Source of the DNA: Owenia fusiformis
Lineage: Eukaryota > Annelida > Polychaeta > Sabellida > Oweniidae
NCBI GenBank assembly: GCA_903813345.2
Contig: CAIIXF020000004.1
Coordinates: 3,679,525 to 3,743,524, forward strand
Direction: 5' to 3'
DNA: 64,000 bases
Shown here: piece after piece, positions 12,891 to 25,470 of the stretch
How the letters are laid out: each line of letters begins with the position of its first letter
How positions within the stretch are numbered: position 1 is the stretch's first letter
Program-made: the position numbers and the translations under genes
Notes under the pieces: generated by a model
The model's database searches: none
Told to the model about the DNA's origin: nothing
What the model saw: the letters and a program-made list of their open reading frames with translations, nothing else

Positions 12891-13809
12891 TCGACAAATT
12901 TTAAGATACATTGTACTATCTTTGTCTTGCACTTAATTGAATATATTCACTTTTAAAAATACATTCAAAAGTAGCACATTTCATAGTCCATTTATGTATT
13001 CCCCTGTATACCTGTTTTTACAGGTGAGTGAAAAAAATTGATTTGTACAAATATAGTCCATTTCAATTGGTTTATGCGTGTCAATAAAAGCCCAAAAATA
13101 AGCAATCAAAAAAAACAGTGAAATATTATATATTGTGCCTTGGCTAATAAAATGTGTGTCCTTTTTTATTTTCAAAAATATTAACATAGCTGAAACTTCC
13201 CATATTTAAAAAATTAACATCATTTCCGATACGTCCATTTTGTTTTGGCAAAATACAATTGAATTTGAAAAAGTTAGACAATTTGATTTTCTTTATTGAA
13301 ATAGTTTTTGGTGAATGTTTTACTGAAAAGATATTGAAATCCGGGGGAAAATCATACATTTTAATATAACATTTGTTTAATGAAATCCAAATCAAGTGTT
13401 AGCATACATTGAGCTAACTTTTGTAAAGGGAAATTCTAACATATCTTTAGGGAACATATTTTTTAACGAGCTATTTTATTGGGAAATCCATATTCCCAAT
13501 TCATTCTTTAGAGTTCATTCAAAGATATGTCAAATTTTGAAACATGCAATTCCCACACTTTTAGATGATTTTGAAAAGATTCCTAATCAAAAGATTTTAT
13601 TAGCTATTTCATTTTGTAATAAAGGAGTGTTTATAATGACCTCATGAACTTACAGTTAATTACTGAATACTATAGTAATATTTCTGAAGAATGTAATATT
13701 TATTAAAGGCCCACTATACTTAAGTTAGACGAAAAAAGAAATAAAAGTCTTAATGGCTGCACAAATACTTTTAATTGGTACTGTCGATAGAAGTGACAGA
13801 TGACAAATA

Positions 13810-14472
13810 CAGGGTGTCCCGAAAGTATGGCCCCCCCCCCCCCCTAGGCAGACATATTCAAGTGTCCTCATAGTATGTGTCGCCATAGTATGTGTCATAT
13901 ATCATTTTAAAGCTTATCCAAAGTTACATTGATTTGCCAAGTATCATGGTTTAACTCCCAAATGGGAAAAAGTTACAGTCACTTTAAAAGTCAGTGTTTT
14001 GTCAAAATAAAGTTAAATTTTACACCACATTACTAGTCAATGTGTCCCCCCTTGGCCATGTTAACAGCAGCAATTATTTTCAGATATGACCTTAAAAGCC
14101 CTTCAAATAGGGGTGTGGAATTTTATAACCCTCTTAAAACCTGTTAAGGGACTTTAGAAGAGTTTCCTTAGAGTTTCTACCCTCACCGTTCTCTTTTTCC
14201 AACTCAGTATCCCTTCGACCCGAAAAGAATTGCTGCTGTTAAGATGGCCCGGGAGGACACATTGACTTGTGATTTGGTGTAAAATTGAACTTAATTTTGA
14301 CCAAACACTAAATTTTGAAATGCCTGTAACTTTTTCCCATTTGGGAGTTAAACCATGATACTTGGCAAATCAATGTAACTTTGGATAAGCTTTAAAATGA
14401 TATATGACACATACTATGGCGACACTGGTATATGTCTGCCTAGGGGGGGCCCCATACTTTCGGGACACCCTG
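13810..14472. mobile_element. Mariner-type MITE with ~200-bp inverted arms
   Basis: The ends CAGGGTGTCCCGAAAGTATG and its inverse are flanked by TA (13808-13809, 14473-14474). The arms stay inverted-repeat for roughly 200 bp (for example GTATCATGGTTTAACTCCCA on the left and its inverse on the right). No transposase frame. Confidence 0.88.
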
Positions 14473-15189
14473 TAGTATTGTATTAATGGAATGGAACATG
14501 ATATCCACTGTGCTCTGTAGGCTCTAAAGTTGAACAATTCTTTTGAATTTTAATGCCTTGCAACAAAGAACAACTAGTTCTTACTTGCAAGGCAACATTC
14601 CATAGCTCTATCACCGTTCCTCTGTTTTTTTTTATTATTAATGACTAGAATCATGTACGTTCTAAGAAATGAAAACATTTTAGATGAATTCGTTAATCAT
14701 TATAAACTTTGATTTTTTTTGAGGAATGAACATTTTTTTAAGAATAATGTCAAATCCTTTTTTGGACACACAGTTTGAAACTTGTGCAAGGCTAATCCTC
14801 TCGTCTTTCTGGCAAATACACTCCCCTCCAAAAGTTTGGCAACCTTAGCCCCCTCCTCTTTATATTTGGATTTTTATTTACATAACCTGCGAGGAAAATA
14901 CTTATAATATTGATGAAAGATGTAACTTGACTTCATTTCCAATGCCTCCAAATTTTCCCAATTTTTTTTCTGAAGGTTGGGTATCGATAGGGCAAACTTT
15001 TTGAACACACGTTTCTCTTACACCTGTCATCAAAAGATTCTGAAAATTTTACACATTGTCAATTTAATGGTCGTCTTTTGAATGGAAACAATATAATTTG
15101 AAATAGATATATACTTTTCTCTATATTGTTTTAGAAAACACATCGGACACTTCTTTTGTTCTTGGTATCATACATGTACAGTACGTCTA

Positions 15190-15395
15190 ATGGCACGCCT
15201 TACACCATGCCATGTCGTCGGCATGCCGCCCGAAGTTCGTGGTCAACTCGAACGCTTTTCGTGGTCACCGCAGGCGCGTCACGAGTGCGCTTCAAGCTCA
15301 TCGCGGGGTGATTTCATATGTACAGCGGAGTTGGTTTATTCGCGTAGCTTTCGCTCACCATTCGTTGCACGGACGCCACATTATAATTTCATGTA
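15190..15395. other. GC- and CpG-rich patch
   Basis: About 200 bp rich in CG dinucleotides inside AT-rich intron DNA. It supports two overlapping short open frames on the + strand, neither with a recognisable domain. It may be a CpG-rich regulatory patch or part of an unknown element. Confidence 0.35.
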
Positions 15396-15896
15396 GTTAA
15401 GTGTTTTAGATTCCATTTACTTACCCGATGGGCGAATGGTAAATCAGGTTTAAAACCATTATTATCTTTCAACGTTAAATTACAAGATCTTTCATTTCCA
15501 GAGGATATTTAGCTCTCTTCTTCATCCCGATAAACATCTGATGAATGTAGATGTTTGCTCCCCATGTACATCACATTATATTATACAATTTATAAGACTC
15601 TAAATGAGTCGCTTTAGACGAAAACAAATAATTTAACAAAGTGTTTTTCAAAATGCTTTTTGAATCATCTGTTCCCATTTAACCACAGTACAGTATAAAT
15701 GCACATATATTTATTGGATCCTGAATTTAATCAATGCGATGAATTTACATGAAATTAACAAATACTGCATGCGAACAATAACAACTTTTTACCAATGAAA
15801 TTGTTTTCATCAAAAAGGCCACGCGTTAGCGTATCTACATCGTGAATTCTGAAAATTTCGTCCTGAAATGACAAATTAAACTCTTGCGCCAGGCTG

Positions 15897-16125
15897 GTTT
15901 TCGGGAGTGGTGACTTAGACAATGGCTTGAGACATCACCCGCACATGTCATGCAGTCTGTGTTAATGGTGAGAGGTCTCGGTCGAGGGGTCTGGGAGACA
16001 AGGTCTAGTAGCTAAGCTTCCCCAAACCACCGTCAGTATTTATGTGACAGGTAGATTGGTTGATCCTAGGATTAGGACATCTGTGTGTCATTTCCTGCAG
16101 TCTTCATTAATGTAGAGATAGGCTG
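15897..16125 (+). repeat. Direct repeat D, first copy
   Basis: It matches 17597-17622 plus 18297-18470: TTTTCGGGAGTGGTGACTTA, ACATCACCCG, GCTTCCCCAAACCAC and GGTTGATCCTAGG occur in the same order. It precedes the GT-rich block. The second copy is interrupted by the element at 17623-18296. Confidence 0.8.
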
Positions 16126-16129
16126 GACA

Positions 16130-17220
16130 TCCCGATCATTCAGTTGTGTTAGAGATAATTTTTGGTTAAGAAAAGTTGTGGTTTTGGTTTTGTGTTTAAG
16201 TTTCATGTATGGTGGTGTATCTTTTATGTTGATGGTAGATATATTGGAAGAGTTGTAAATTCGTTCGTCTTTAGTAGCATTTGGATGTGTGTAGTGTGAG
16301 TTTGTGGTAGGTTCCCCGTTTGTTAAAGGTTTGGGTGTTTAGTCTGGTGTTTGAGCTACGTGTTGGTCTGTGTGTAGTGGTGGTAGAATATCTTATTGTC
16401 AAGATATTAACTTGACTAGGGGATCTATTTCGACGTGCTGGGTTGCATTTTGGCTTTATCGAAGTTTTGCATTATTTTGGTTCGTAAATTTCGTGTATGT
16501 TTGGGGGCGTTTGTGGTATCTATGTGGTGGCTAAGTTGTTTTTCAATGGTTTGGGTGTGTAGTGTCATGTCTGAGGTTCATTTTGGTGTGTGTGTTATGG
16601 TAGTAGCATCTCTTGTTGTTGAGATATTAATTTGGTTTTGGAGGCTGTCTTCCCGTGATTTCATTATGTTTTGATTATCCTGTGTTTGTGGTTTGTCGGG
16701 ATCGTGTAGCGTATTGATTAATTGCATCAAGTTGCGGTCAGTTTGTTTCTTTTAATTTGTTTTGTTTGTTTGGTTTGTTGTTTACCCTTTATGGCGAGGT
16801 GTTTTTATTTTGATACGATGTGTTTTCGTATTTGTATTTGTGGCGTTTTTTGGTAAGTAAATGGTAGGTAAGTTGTTTTTCAACGGTTTGGGTGTGTAGT
16901 GTCATGTCTAAACTTTATTTCGGTGTGTTTGTTATGATAGTAGCATCTCTTTTTGTTGAGATATTAACTTGAATTTGGAGGCTGTCTTCTTGTGATTTCA
17001 TTATGTTTTGATTATCCTGTTTGTGTTTTGTCGGGATGGTGTATGCGTTTTGGTTAATTGTATCACGATATGGTCGGTTTGTTTGTTAAAATTTGTTTCG
17101 TTTGTTTTGTTTGTTGAAATGTGTTTTATATGGTGTACGGGTAATGTGTTAGATAGTTTGTTGTATATGTTTGTGTTTTATTTCCATTGTTCTTTAAGAA
17201 TGGGTTGTTTATTCTAAATA
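16130..17220 (+). repeat. GT-rich block with ~344-bp repeats
   Basis: Strongly G+T-biased on this strand. A unit with GGTTTGGGTGTGTAGTGTCA and GATTTCATTATGTTTTGATT repeats at about 16530 and 16875, with a weaker copy near 16320. The open frames are composition artefacts. Confidence 0.75.
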
Positions 17221-17622
17221 GGGTTCCCGATTGGGGAAACCTGGTTTGGTTGGTCGTTTGTGAGTAAATGCGTTGTTTTTAAAGTATGAATCGGAGTGAG
17301 TGTTTATCTCCAAAGGTTTATAAAGTGTATATATTTTTGTATTGCCGGGTCGGCAGAAAAAGATTGTTGAATATATATTCGGCACGCTGATAAGAAATGT
17401 TTGGAACACCGAGTGTGGTGAGATGGTATAGTCCTTCTACTACAAAAAATGTGTCCGATCGTTTGTGAAATGAAATATACTTGGTAGTTGTCCATAAGCT
17501 GGGCAATGGGACATAGCCCGACGGTTTTTGTACTCAGGTTATTCACTTATTATGGGTTTATCCTTATGGCTAATGGAGACAGCCGTAATAACATAGTTTT
17601 CGGGAGTGGTGACTTAGACAAT

Positions 17623-18296
17623 AGAGAATTTTCGTTATAAGTTGTTTCAAAAACTTATACGTACACTTATAGTTTAAAGGGTCTTGTCGAACTAAAATCA
17701 ATTCAAATTGATTTTCATAATCTGTACCAAGTGGGGCATAACTATTCCCGATATAGTCAAGCTCCATCATCAACTAGGGACTGCGAATACAATGTCCTTT
17801 GCTAGTGTCAATTATGAACATTTTTAAGTTTTTACGTATAAAAGGACCTTTATACGCAGATTATAAACTTACAGAGTTGGATCTCCGCATAGTATATGTG
17901 TGGACCTAATGACCAGAATGGCTTATTAAAATTAATCGGCTGAATAGGCATAGTATCCAATCAAACAGCTCGACTCATTCATTAGCTGAACTAATTCTCC
18001 CTTCGTTATTTCTACAAGGTGATTCAAAACGATCATCTACAAAAATATATTTGAGAGTAGATAAATCTGTAAAACCCGTGTGCTATATCAGCCTATTTGA
18101 TTCCAGAAAACACATATGACACAACTTAACATGCTTTACATCAAGGGGGTACGGATGGTATGCCATTGGTTCTTTTTATTACCGTCCTAGGAGATATTTC
18201 CCGACGAATTAGGAAATTATGAAACACCTTGTTTATTGGGTTTATAAGTATAAGTATAAGTGTAAGTTTTTAAAAAACTTATAACGAAAATTCTCT
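17623..18296. mobile_element. 674-bp TIR element inserted in direct repeat D
   Basis: The ends AGAGAATTTTCGTTATAAGT and the inverse are flanked by AAT on both sides (17620-17622, 18297-18299). The uninterrupted copy at 15920-15935 shows the empty site (GACAATGGCTTGAGAC). A TA duplication with ends GAGAATTTTCG is the alternative reading. Confidence 0.8.
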
Positions 18297-18475
18297 AATG
18301 TCTTGAGACATCACCCGTATAAACACGCACATGTCATGTCATGCATGGGGGCCTGGTTACAAGGTCTAGTAGCTTAGCTTCCCCAAACCACAACCAGTAC
18401 TTATGTGACAGGTAGAGTATATTTGGTTGATCCTAGGGCTATGGCATTGGTATGTCATTTCCTATCGTCATTTAT

Positions 18476-19515
18476 GTAGAGAAGGGCACAACACAATTTT
18501 GCACAAATCAACACAAAACACAATCAGACAGAACCAAATGGAATACGAAAACACCCAACCAACACTCTCTGAAAACAACACCAATCACACAACACAGTCT
18601 ATCTCAACCAGATACCTCATCCTACCGGGCACAACCCGCTACTCGACCAGCACAACACAATCACAACATAACACAGCCAATTTGAAATTTACATAGCTTA
18701 ATGAGACACAACCCGATACCAAACTTACACAGCCCAACCAGGCTCAACCATACAAACAACCACCAAAACACAATCGACTAACAAACTAACTCAATCGAGC
18801 ACAACCAATAAACAAAGCAACAAAACAATGCCAACGAGACGACCACATCTCTGGAAACAACACCAATCACACAACGCAATCTGACACAACTAGATACCTC
18901 ATCCTACTGGGCACAACCCGCTACTCGACCAGCACAACACAATCACAACATAACACAACCAATTTGAAGTTTACATAACTTAATGAGACACAACCTGATA
19001 ACAAACTAACACAGCCCAACTAGACGCAACCATACAAACAACCACCAAAACACAATCGACTATCGAACTAACACAATCAAGCACAACCAAACAACAAACC
19101 AGCACAACAAAGCCAACGAGACGACCACTCTCTGGAAACAACACCAATCACACAACGCAATCTGACACAACCAGAAACGTAACCTCATCCTACTGGACAC
19201 AACCCGCTACTCGACCAGCACAACATAATCACAACATAATCACAACATAACACAACTACTTTGAAATTAACATGACTTAATGAGAAACAACTACCAAACT
19301 TACACAACACAACCAGGCTCAACCAGACAAACAAGAACTAAAACACAATCGACTATCAAATTAACACACAACCAAACAACAGACCAACACAACACAACCA
19401 ACAAGCGATCACTCTCTGGAAACATCACCAATCACACAACACAATCTGACATAATCAGAAACCTCATCCTACTGGGCACAACCCGCTACTCGACCAGCAC
19501 AACACGTTTAGGTTG
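18476..19515 (+). repeat. AC-rich block, four ~279-bp units
   Basis: Strongly A+C-biased. The mark GAAACAACACCAATCACACA occurs at about 18572, 18853, 19132 and 19408. Other shared marks are CACAACCCGCTACTCGACCA and ACACAATCGACTA. The open frames are artefacts. Confidence 0.85.
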
Positions 19516-20104
19516 TGAAAAACATTTCAAGCTTAAACTACCTAATACCAGTTTCCTGGTACCAACGCAGGAAAAAGTTAATAGCCTGTCTTGAGAATTG
19601 TACCTTGTCCTCATCTTGTAGAATTTGTTCTATTTGTACTTGATTGTACCCTCTCCCATAAATGTTAAGAATACGTTGGCGAACAGGAGTGGGTATTCGA
19701 TGCAGACGTACCGTGATGTAGTATTCTGCTCCACTCTCACAAAATGATGAATGATGCCTAGGACATTTATATATACTAGAGAGGAGTTGACAACTGACAT
19801 ATCACTGGCATGTCAGCCTGGATTTCAAAACTGAAAACTGAATTTTTTGGCGATCGCACCCCCCCCCCCCCCGCCTTGACCGAAAGCTGGCTACGCCCTT
19901 GCTTGTGTCAGCATGTTTGTGAACAAGATTCTGTTATTAAAACATAAGAGCGTACAGAGACATTGCATGTGTTTATCTGGCCAATAATTGCAGCAGGTGC
20001 ATATACAGGCCTACAATATCTAATTTTATTTTAATAACATTTACAAAAATCATATTGAAAAAGAAAAGAAAGATTTATTAACGCATTTATTAACGCAATT
20101 TTGA

Positions 20105-20620
20105 TTTACACACCCCCACAACATGGAATAGTCATTAACTTTTGCATTGATTTCGGGAAAGTATTGAGATTTGTAGTAATTCATGACATTCTATTCCCAG
20201 ATAGTTTAACAAAATACTTGAAAGAACTCAACAGGACATGGCGGATGCTTTACAGGGGAACCAGTTCGCCATGCACATCCCGGGATGCACACACAGTAGC
20301 GTTGTATTATATTGTACAAGTTCTGTAAAGTAGCCTACAATATGTACAGTGTACCTTTGTCCAGCGGATAATGCATTGATTTCGGAAAAGTATTGAGATT
20401 TGTAGTAATTCACGACATTCAGTTCCTGGGTAGTTTAACAAAATACTCAACAGAACATGGCGGATGCTTTACAGGGGAACCAGTTCGCCATGCCCATCCC
20501 GGGATGCACATACAGTAGTTGTATGATATTGTATGTACTTGTAAATTCTGTAAAGTTGCCTACAATATGTATATAATATTTTATATTTTTGCAATGATTT
20601 CGGGAAAGTATACTCCCAGG
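20105..20620 (+). repeat. ~220-bp satellite, outlying copies
   Basis: Two and a half copies of the satellite that fills 22200-25470, recognised by AGTATTGAGATTTGTAGTAA and ACAGGGGAACCAGTTCGCCA. Both carry the palindrome CATCCCGGGATG, which other copies lack. Confidence 0.8.
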
Positions 20621-21020
20621 TCCGTAGCCAAGGGGTGCCCAAACCCCCGCTGGCCAAAATTTATTTCAAAATCATGAAGTTTTTCCTATTTTTGAGTGAT
20701 TTTGGCCAAATTTGCTAAAGTGAACCCCCCCCCCCCTAGAAATTTTTGGTAAAGTCACCCCGACCTCTTGGAAAATTCTGGCTACTCCTAATACTGAAAC
20801 AAGATAAAACAAGATGCTTGCTTTGTGTACTGAGCTTCATTGCCAAGACTGACTTCAGGGGAAAACCAATAAAAAACGGTGAAAGAAATGCTAACGAACT
20901 TCTTGAATAGATAATTTACGTTTAACGAAAATGTACCAATGTTATTTGCAGAAATTGCTCGAATTAAATTCAATTAATAATAAGATCAAGCAGTACAGAT
21001 CGCAGGAATATCATCATGGT

Positions 21021-21710
21021 TAGCCTTGCCCCAAGTCGGTATTCTTTACTTTATCTGATCTTGAATTATTACCGCCTTGTGTAATCCGATACATCTCCAC
21101 TGTTATTATGATAAATTATGCACCAACTATTAAGCGTGCCCTATAGCATTAGCCAATAGCGGTAGTCATACACAAAAATCAATAAATAAATCCACGTGTT
21201 CGCCATGCGGCTTTGAAGTTATATGCGACATGCCTACAGTCTGCAAATCCAGGTATCTCCCTTACAAATAAAACGCATTCACCAGAAACATAATAACTTT
21301 TCATTATCCTTTTCACTGCATAACTAGAAGTGTTTATATGTGAACTGATCAGTCATCAAGTTTCTGATATTAAATTGGTTCACTACATTCAAATTATTTA
21401 GCAAATAAAACGTTTATCGATTTTGCGAGGGTCATTTTCAGTTTTGCTAGCTGATGAAAGTAAAGCGAGGTAGGACACAATGCTACTATCAAAGGTTCCG
21501 ATACTAACTTGCTGATTGGAGCAAAGTCAACAACTGTATTACCTCGTGTGTTTGTAACCTAAATTTAGACATTGAAAGATCGCCTGCTATTGGTCAAAAT
21601 CACCGACATAAACAAACTGTCGGTAAAGCACGTGGCTTTGTCTTTGGTACAAGGCGGTCATAATAGAAATCAAGATCATAAGTAAAAGAGACCGACTTGG
21701 GGCAAGGCTA
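21021..21710. mobile_element. 690-bp TIR element with 9-bp target duplication
   Basis: The ends TAGCCTTGCCCCAAGTCGGT and the inverse, with matching over about 70 bp, are flanked by CATCATGGT at 21012-21020 and 21711-21719. A 9-bp duplication with long TIRs fits Mutator-like elements; hAT is less likely. No transposase frame. Confidence 0.82.
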
Positions 21711-21775
21711 CATCATGGTATGAATCTCTGAATACATGTTCGTCTTAATATCGTCCTTAGAGCAAATGTTGACAA

Positions 21776-22200
21776 GTCTGCAAATCCAGGTATCTCCCTT
21801 ACAAATAAACTGCATTCACCAAAAACATACTATATGATTACTTTTCATTATCTTTTTACAGCATATCTTAACTATAAGTGTTTATATGTGAACTGAACAG
21901 TCATCAACTCCCTGATATTAAATTAACTTGGTTTAACTTATTCAAATTACTTTCGATTATATTTAGAAATAAAACGTTTATCGATTTTGCGAGGGTCGTT
22001 TTAAATTTTCCTAGATGAAAGTGAAGTGAGGTAGGACATCCCACAATGATATTATCAAAGGTTCAAATGCTAACTTGCTGATTGGAGTAAAATCAACAAG
22101 AGCATTATCCCGTGCGTTTATAATCTAAATATAGACATTGAGCGCGCTATTGGTCAAAATTACCGACATAAACATTCAGGTCAGTAAAGCATGTGGCTTT
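21776..22200 (+). repeat. Second copy of the 690-bp element's interior
   Basis: Similar at roughly 85-90% to 21236-21640 of the adjacent element (shared TCTGCAAATCCAGGTATCTC and AAACGTTTATCGATTTTGCG) but without the terminal repeats. Confidence 0.75.
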
Positions 22201-25200
22201 CTCTTGAAATATGAAATAACTCGACTTCGGAAAAGTATTGAGATTTGTAGTAATTTATGACCAAATAGGCCTATATAAAATAACTCAATTGAACATGGCC
22301 GATGCTTACAAGGGAACCAGTTCGCCATGCACCTACAATGGTGTTGTATGATACACTACTAATGTATTGACAAGTACATAGTATTTTATATTTTTGCATT
22401 GGTTTTTGAAATGTATTGAGATTTTTAGTAATTCATGACAATCAGTCCCCGGGCAGTTTTACAAAATAAATATGACTACATGAAATAACTCAATTGAACG
22501 GGGCGGACGCTTGATACATTGATTTCGGGGAAGTATTGAGATTTGTAGTAATAGTATAGTTTCCATATAGCTTTTGAAATCTCGCTAAATCTCGTTTTTC
22601 GTGAGATTTTAAGAGACTTGCATATTAGACCTCTAATGACTTACATTACCTTCTTTTAAATGGTATATTTGAATTCAGTGGAATGTTTTCTCCTAAGATA
22701 GCTTTGATTTACACAGTTATGTAATTTGAATAATTTTCTATGACAATTTAAAAAAAGTTGGGCCAAATGTCCATAGATGCAATGCTAAAATTCTTTAAAA
22801 CCGTGGATTATTTGTATGTCAATCAACATTAGCATGTTTAATCACAACATGTTCATAAACAGGGTCATCATGTGGTATATCATTCAAGTTTTATACAGAT
22901 TCAACAAACACACTTTGATAAATCATGAAATTAAGCCACTTTTCGAAGATTTTAGCATGTAAGTGAATGGAGCTCTAGCCAGAGTTAAAAGCTGAATAAA
23001 AGATGGCAGCACGAGATTTCATTGATTTTTCTGCTATTTAGAAACTATCCTATTCAATCATGACGTTCAGTTCCCGTGCAATTTCACAAATAAATCAATG
23101 AAATAACTCAATTGAACAGGGCGGGTGCTTACAGGGGAAACAGTTCGCCATGCACATACAGTGGCGCTGTATGTTACACTGTATTGACAAGTACTTAATG
23201 TTATATATATTTTTGCATTGGTTTCGGAAAAGTATTGAGATTAGTAATTCATGACATTCAGTTCCCGGGCAGTTTCACAAAATAAATAGGCCTATATGAA
23301 ATAACTCAATTCAGGAACAGGGCGGATGCTTACAGGGGAACCAGTTCGCCATGCACATACAGGGGCGTTGTATGATACACTGTATTGAGGAAAAGTGTTG
23401 AGACTGTTGTAATTCATGACATTCAATTCCCAGGCAGTTTTACAAATAAATCTATGAAATAACTCAATTGAACAGGGTGGACGCTTGATACATTGATTTC
23501 GGGGAAGTATTGAGATTTGTAGTAATTCATGACATTCAGTTCCCGGGCAGTTGCACAAATAAATCTATGAAATAACTCAATTGAGCAGGGCGGACGCTTA
23601 CAGGGGAACCAGTTCGCCATGCACATACAATGGTGTTGTATGATACACCACTACTGTATTGACAAGTACACGATATTTTATATTTTTTCATTGGTTTCGA
23701 AAAACTATTGAGATTAGTAATTCATGACATTCAGTTCCCGGGCAGTTTCACAAAATAAATAGGCCTATATGAAATAACTCAATTCAGGAACAGGGCGGAT
23801 GCTTACAGGGGAACCAGTTCGCCATGTACATACAGGGGCGTTAACTGTATTGACAAGTACATAATATTTTATATTTTTGCATTGGTATTGGAAAAGTGTT
23901 GAGACTGTAGTAATTCATGACATTCAATTCCAAGGCAGTTTTACAAATAAATCTATGAAATAACTCAATTGAACAGGGCGGACGCTTGATACATTGATTT
24001 CGGGGAAGTATTGAGATTTGTAGTAATTCATGACATTCAGTTCCCGGGCAATTTCACAAATAAATCACTGAAATAATTCAATTGAACAGAGCGGATGCTT
24101 ACAGGGGAACCAGTTCGCCATTGCACATACAGTGGCGTTGTATGATACACTGTATTGACAAGTACATTTTTTTCATTGGTTTTTGAGACTGTAGAAATTC
24201 ATGACATTTAATTCCAATGACAGTTTTACCACGGGCTTTCAATTAGAAATAAATTTATGAAATAACTCAATTGAACAGGTTGGACGCTTGATACATTGAT
24301 TTCGGGGAGGTATTGAGATTTGTAGTAATTCATGACATTCAGTTCCCGGGCAAATTCTCAAGTAAATCTATGAAATAACTCAATTCTCCCTTTCGCGGTT
24401 CGCTCTTTGAATCAGAACGTTCGCAAATATGTACTGAAAAAGCACTCAAAAAGGACAACATTTGATTGGTCAATATTTTCCCACTATGCATTTCGCGTAG
24501 CTATTTGCTTGACCCGAAAGTTCTAAATCAAACTAATTACGCAATTTTGTTTTTACAACCGCACGCTAAATAAAACAATGACACCATCGGAAGTATTCTT
24601 CGTTGTCATTGCTTTAATAGTCAGTATACCGAGTTTAATCAATAAAAGATTGTACAATGACCAACAAAATTCGGAAACGAGTATTATAGATTTGCTTTCG
24701 GACACTGAACAGATTGACCTAGATAATAGCGACGCGTCTTCTTTGGTCTACTGCTCAGTTGTTTGTGGGTTTTCAACGTAACTCTATAATGTAATTTGAA
24801 GATGAATACTTTAATTCAGTTGTTGCATCGATGTTGCAGTTTGTAGTGCGGTAAGATTGTCAGGAAAGTATTGAAAGTCGAATAGAATTTTTTTTTCCAA
24901 AATGGCGACTAGTCAACTGATCACGTGACCTTCTCTTCCGGAATATTTTCTCACTTTTCAATCATCGTTTTCACCACGCTATGAATCAATACAATGAAAA
25001 AATAGCTGTTATATTAAGACTAATAAGAGACCAATCGTTTCTTATAATTTTTTCTGTACTCTCGTACGGCAATATGAACGAATATATCGTTTGAAAAATA
25101 GGTGTGAAAATCCCCATGTTAAACCTATGAGGGAAAACAAGGAAGTATAGATTTGTTCCTCTGCGAACTGCATCATGGGAAATATTTTGACCTTATAAGG

Positions 25201-25470
25201 AAAGATTTTCGCGTCTCCTCTTTTGAAGAGGGAACAACGATTTCGAGAATTGAATAGGGCGGATACTTACAGGGGAACCAGTTCGCCATGCACATACATT
25301 GGCATTGTATGATACACTCGTCTGTATTGACAAGTACATAATATTTTTTTTATTTTTGCATTGGTTCGGAAAAGTATTGAGACTGTAGTAATTCACGACA
25401 TTCAATGCATTCCCAGCCCGGGATTCCCAGGCAGTTTTACAAATAAATCTATAAAATAACTCAAGACGTT
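22200..25470 (+). repeat. ~220-bp satellite array
   Basis: Diverged tandem units, each with ATTGATTTCGGGGAAGTATT, CATGACATTCAGTTCCCGGG, AAATAACTCAATTGAACAGG and GAACCAGTTCGCCATGCACA; about seven recognisable GTTCGCCAT cores. The array is broken by unrelated DNA at about 22560-23050 and 24390-25245. Confidence 0.82.
24390..25245. mobile_element. Insertion in the satellite, with a small ATG open frame
   Basis: The satellite stops inside AACTCAATT and resumes with GAATAGGGCGG after 25245. The two ends are loosely inverted (CGGTTCGCTCTTTGAA and TTGAAGAGGGAAC). The open frame at 24578-24781 has a true ATG and encodes 67 aa with a hydrophobic N terminus (VFFVVIALIVSIPSL) and an acidic tail. It resembles a signal-anchor peptide but matches no family I know. 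Confidence 0.45.

Noticed and set aside
16040-16075. GGTTGATCCT resembling the start of 18S rRNA
   Set aside because: Only ten bases agree and the following sequence does not; part of direct repeat D.
16435-17217. Open frames rich in Val, Cys, Phe and Leu that look like membrane proteins
   Set aside because: The G+T bias of the block gives such residues automatically, and the frames are repeated with the DNA unit.
18427-19594. Thr/Gln/Asn-rich open frames
   Set aside because: Products of the AC-rich tandem repeat.
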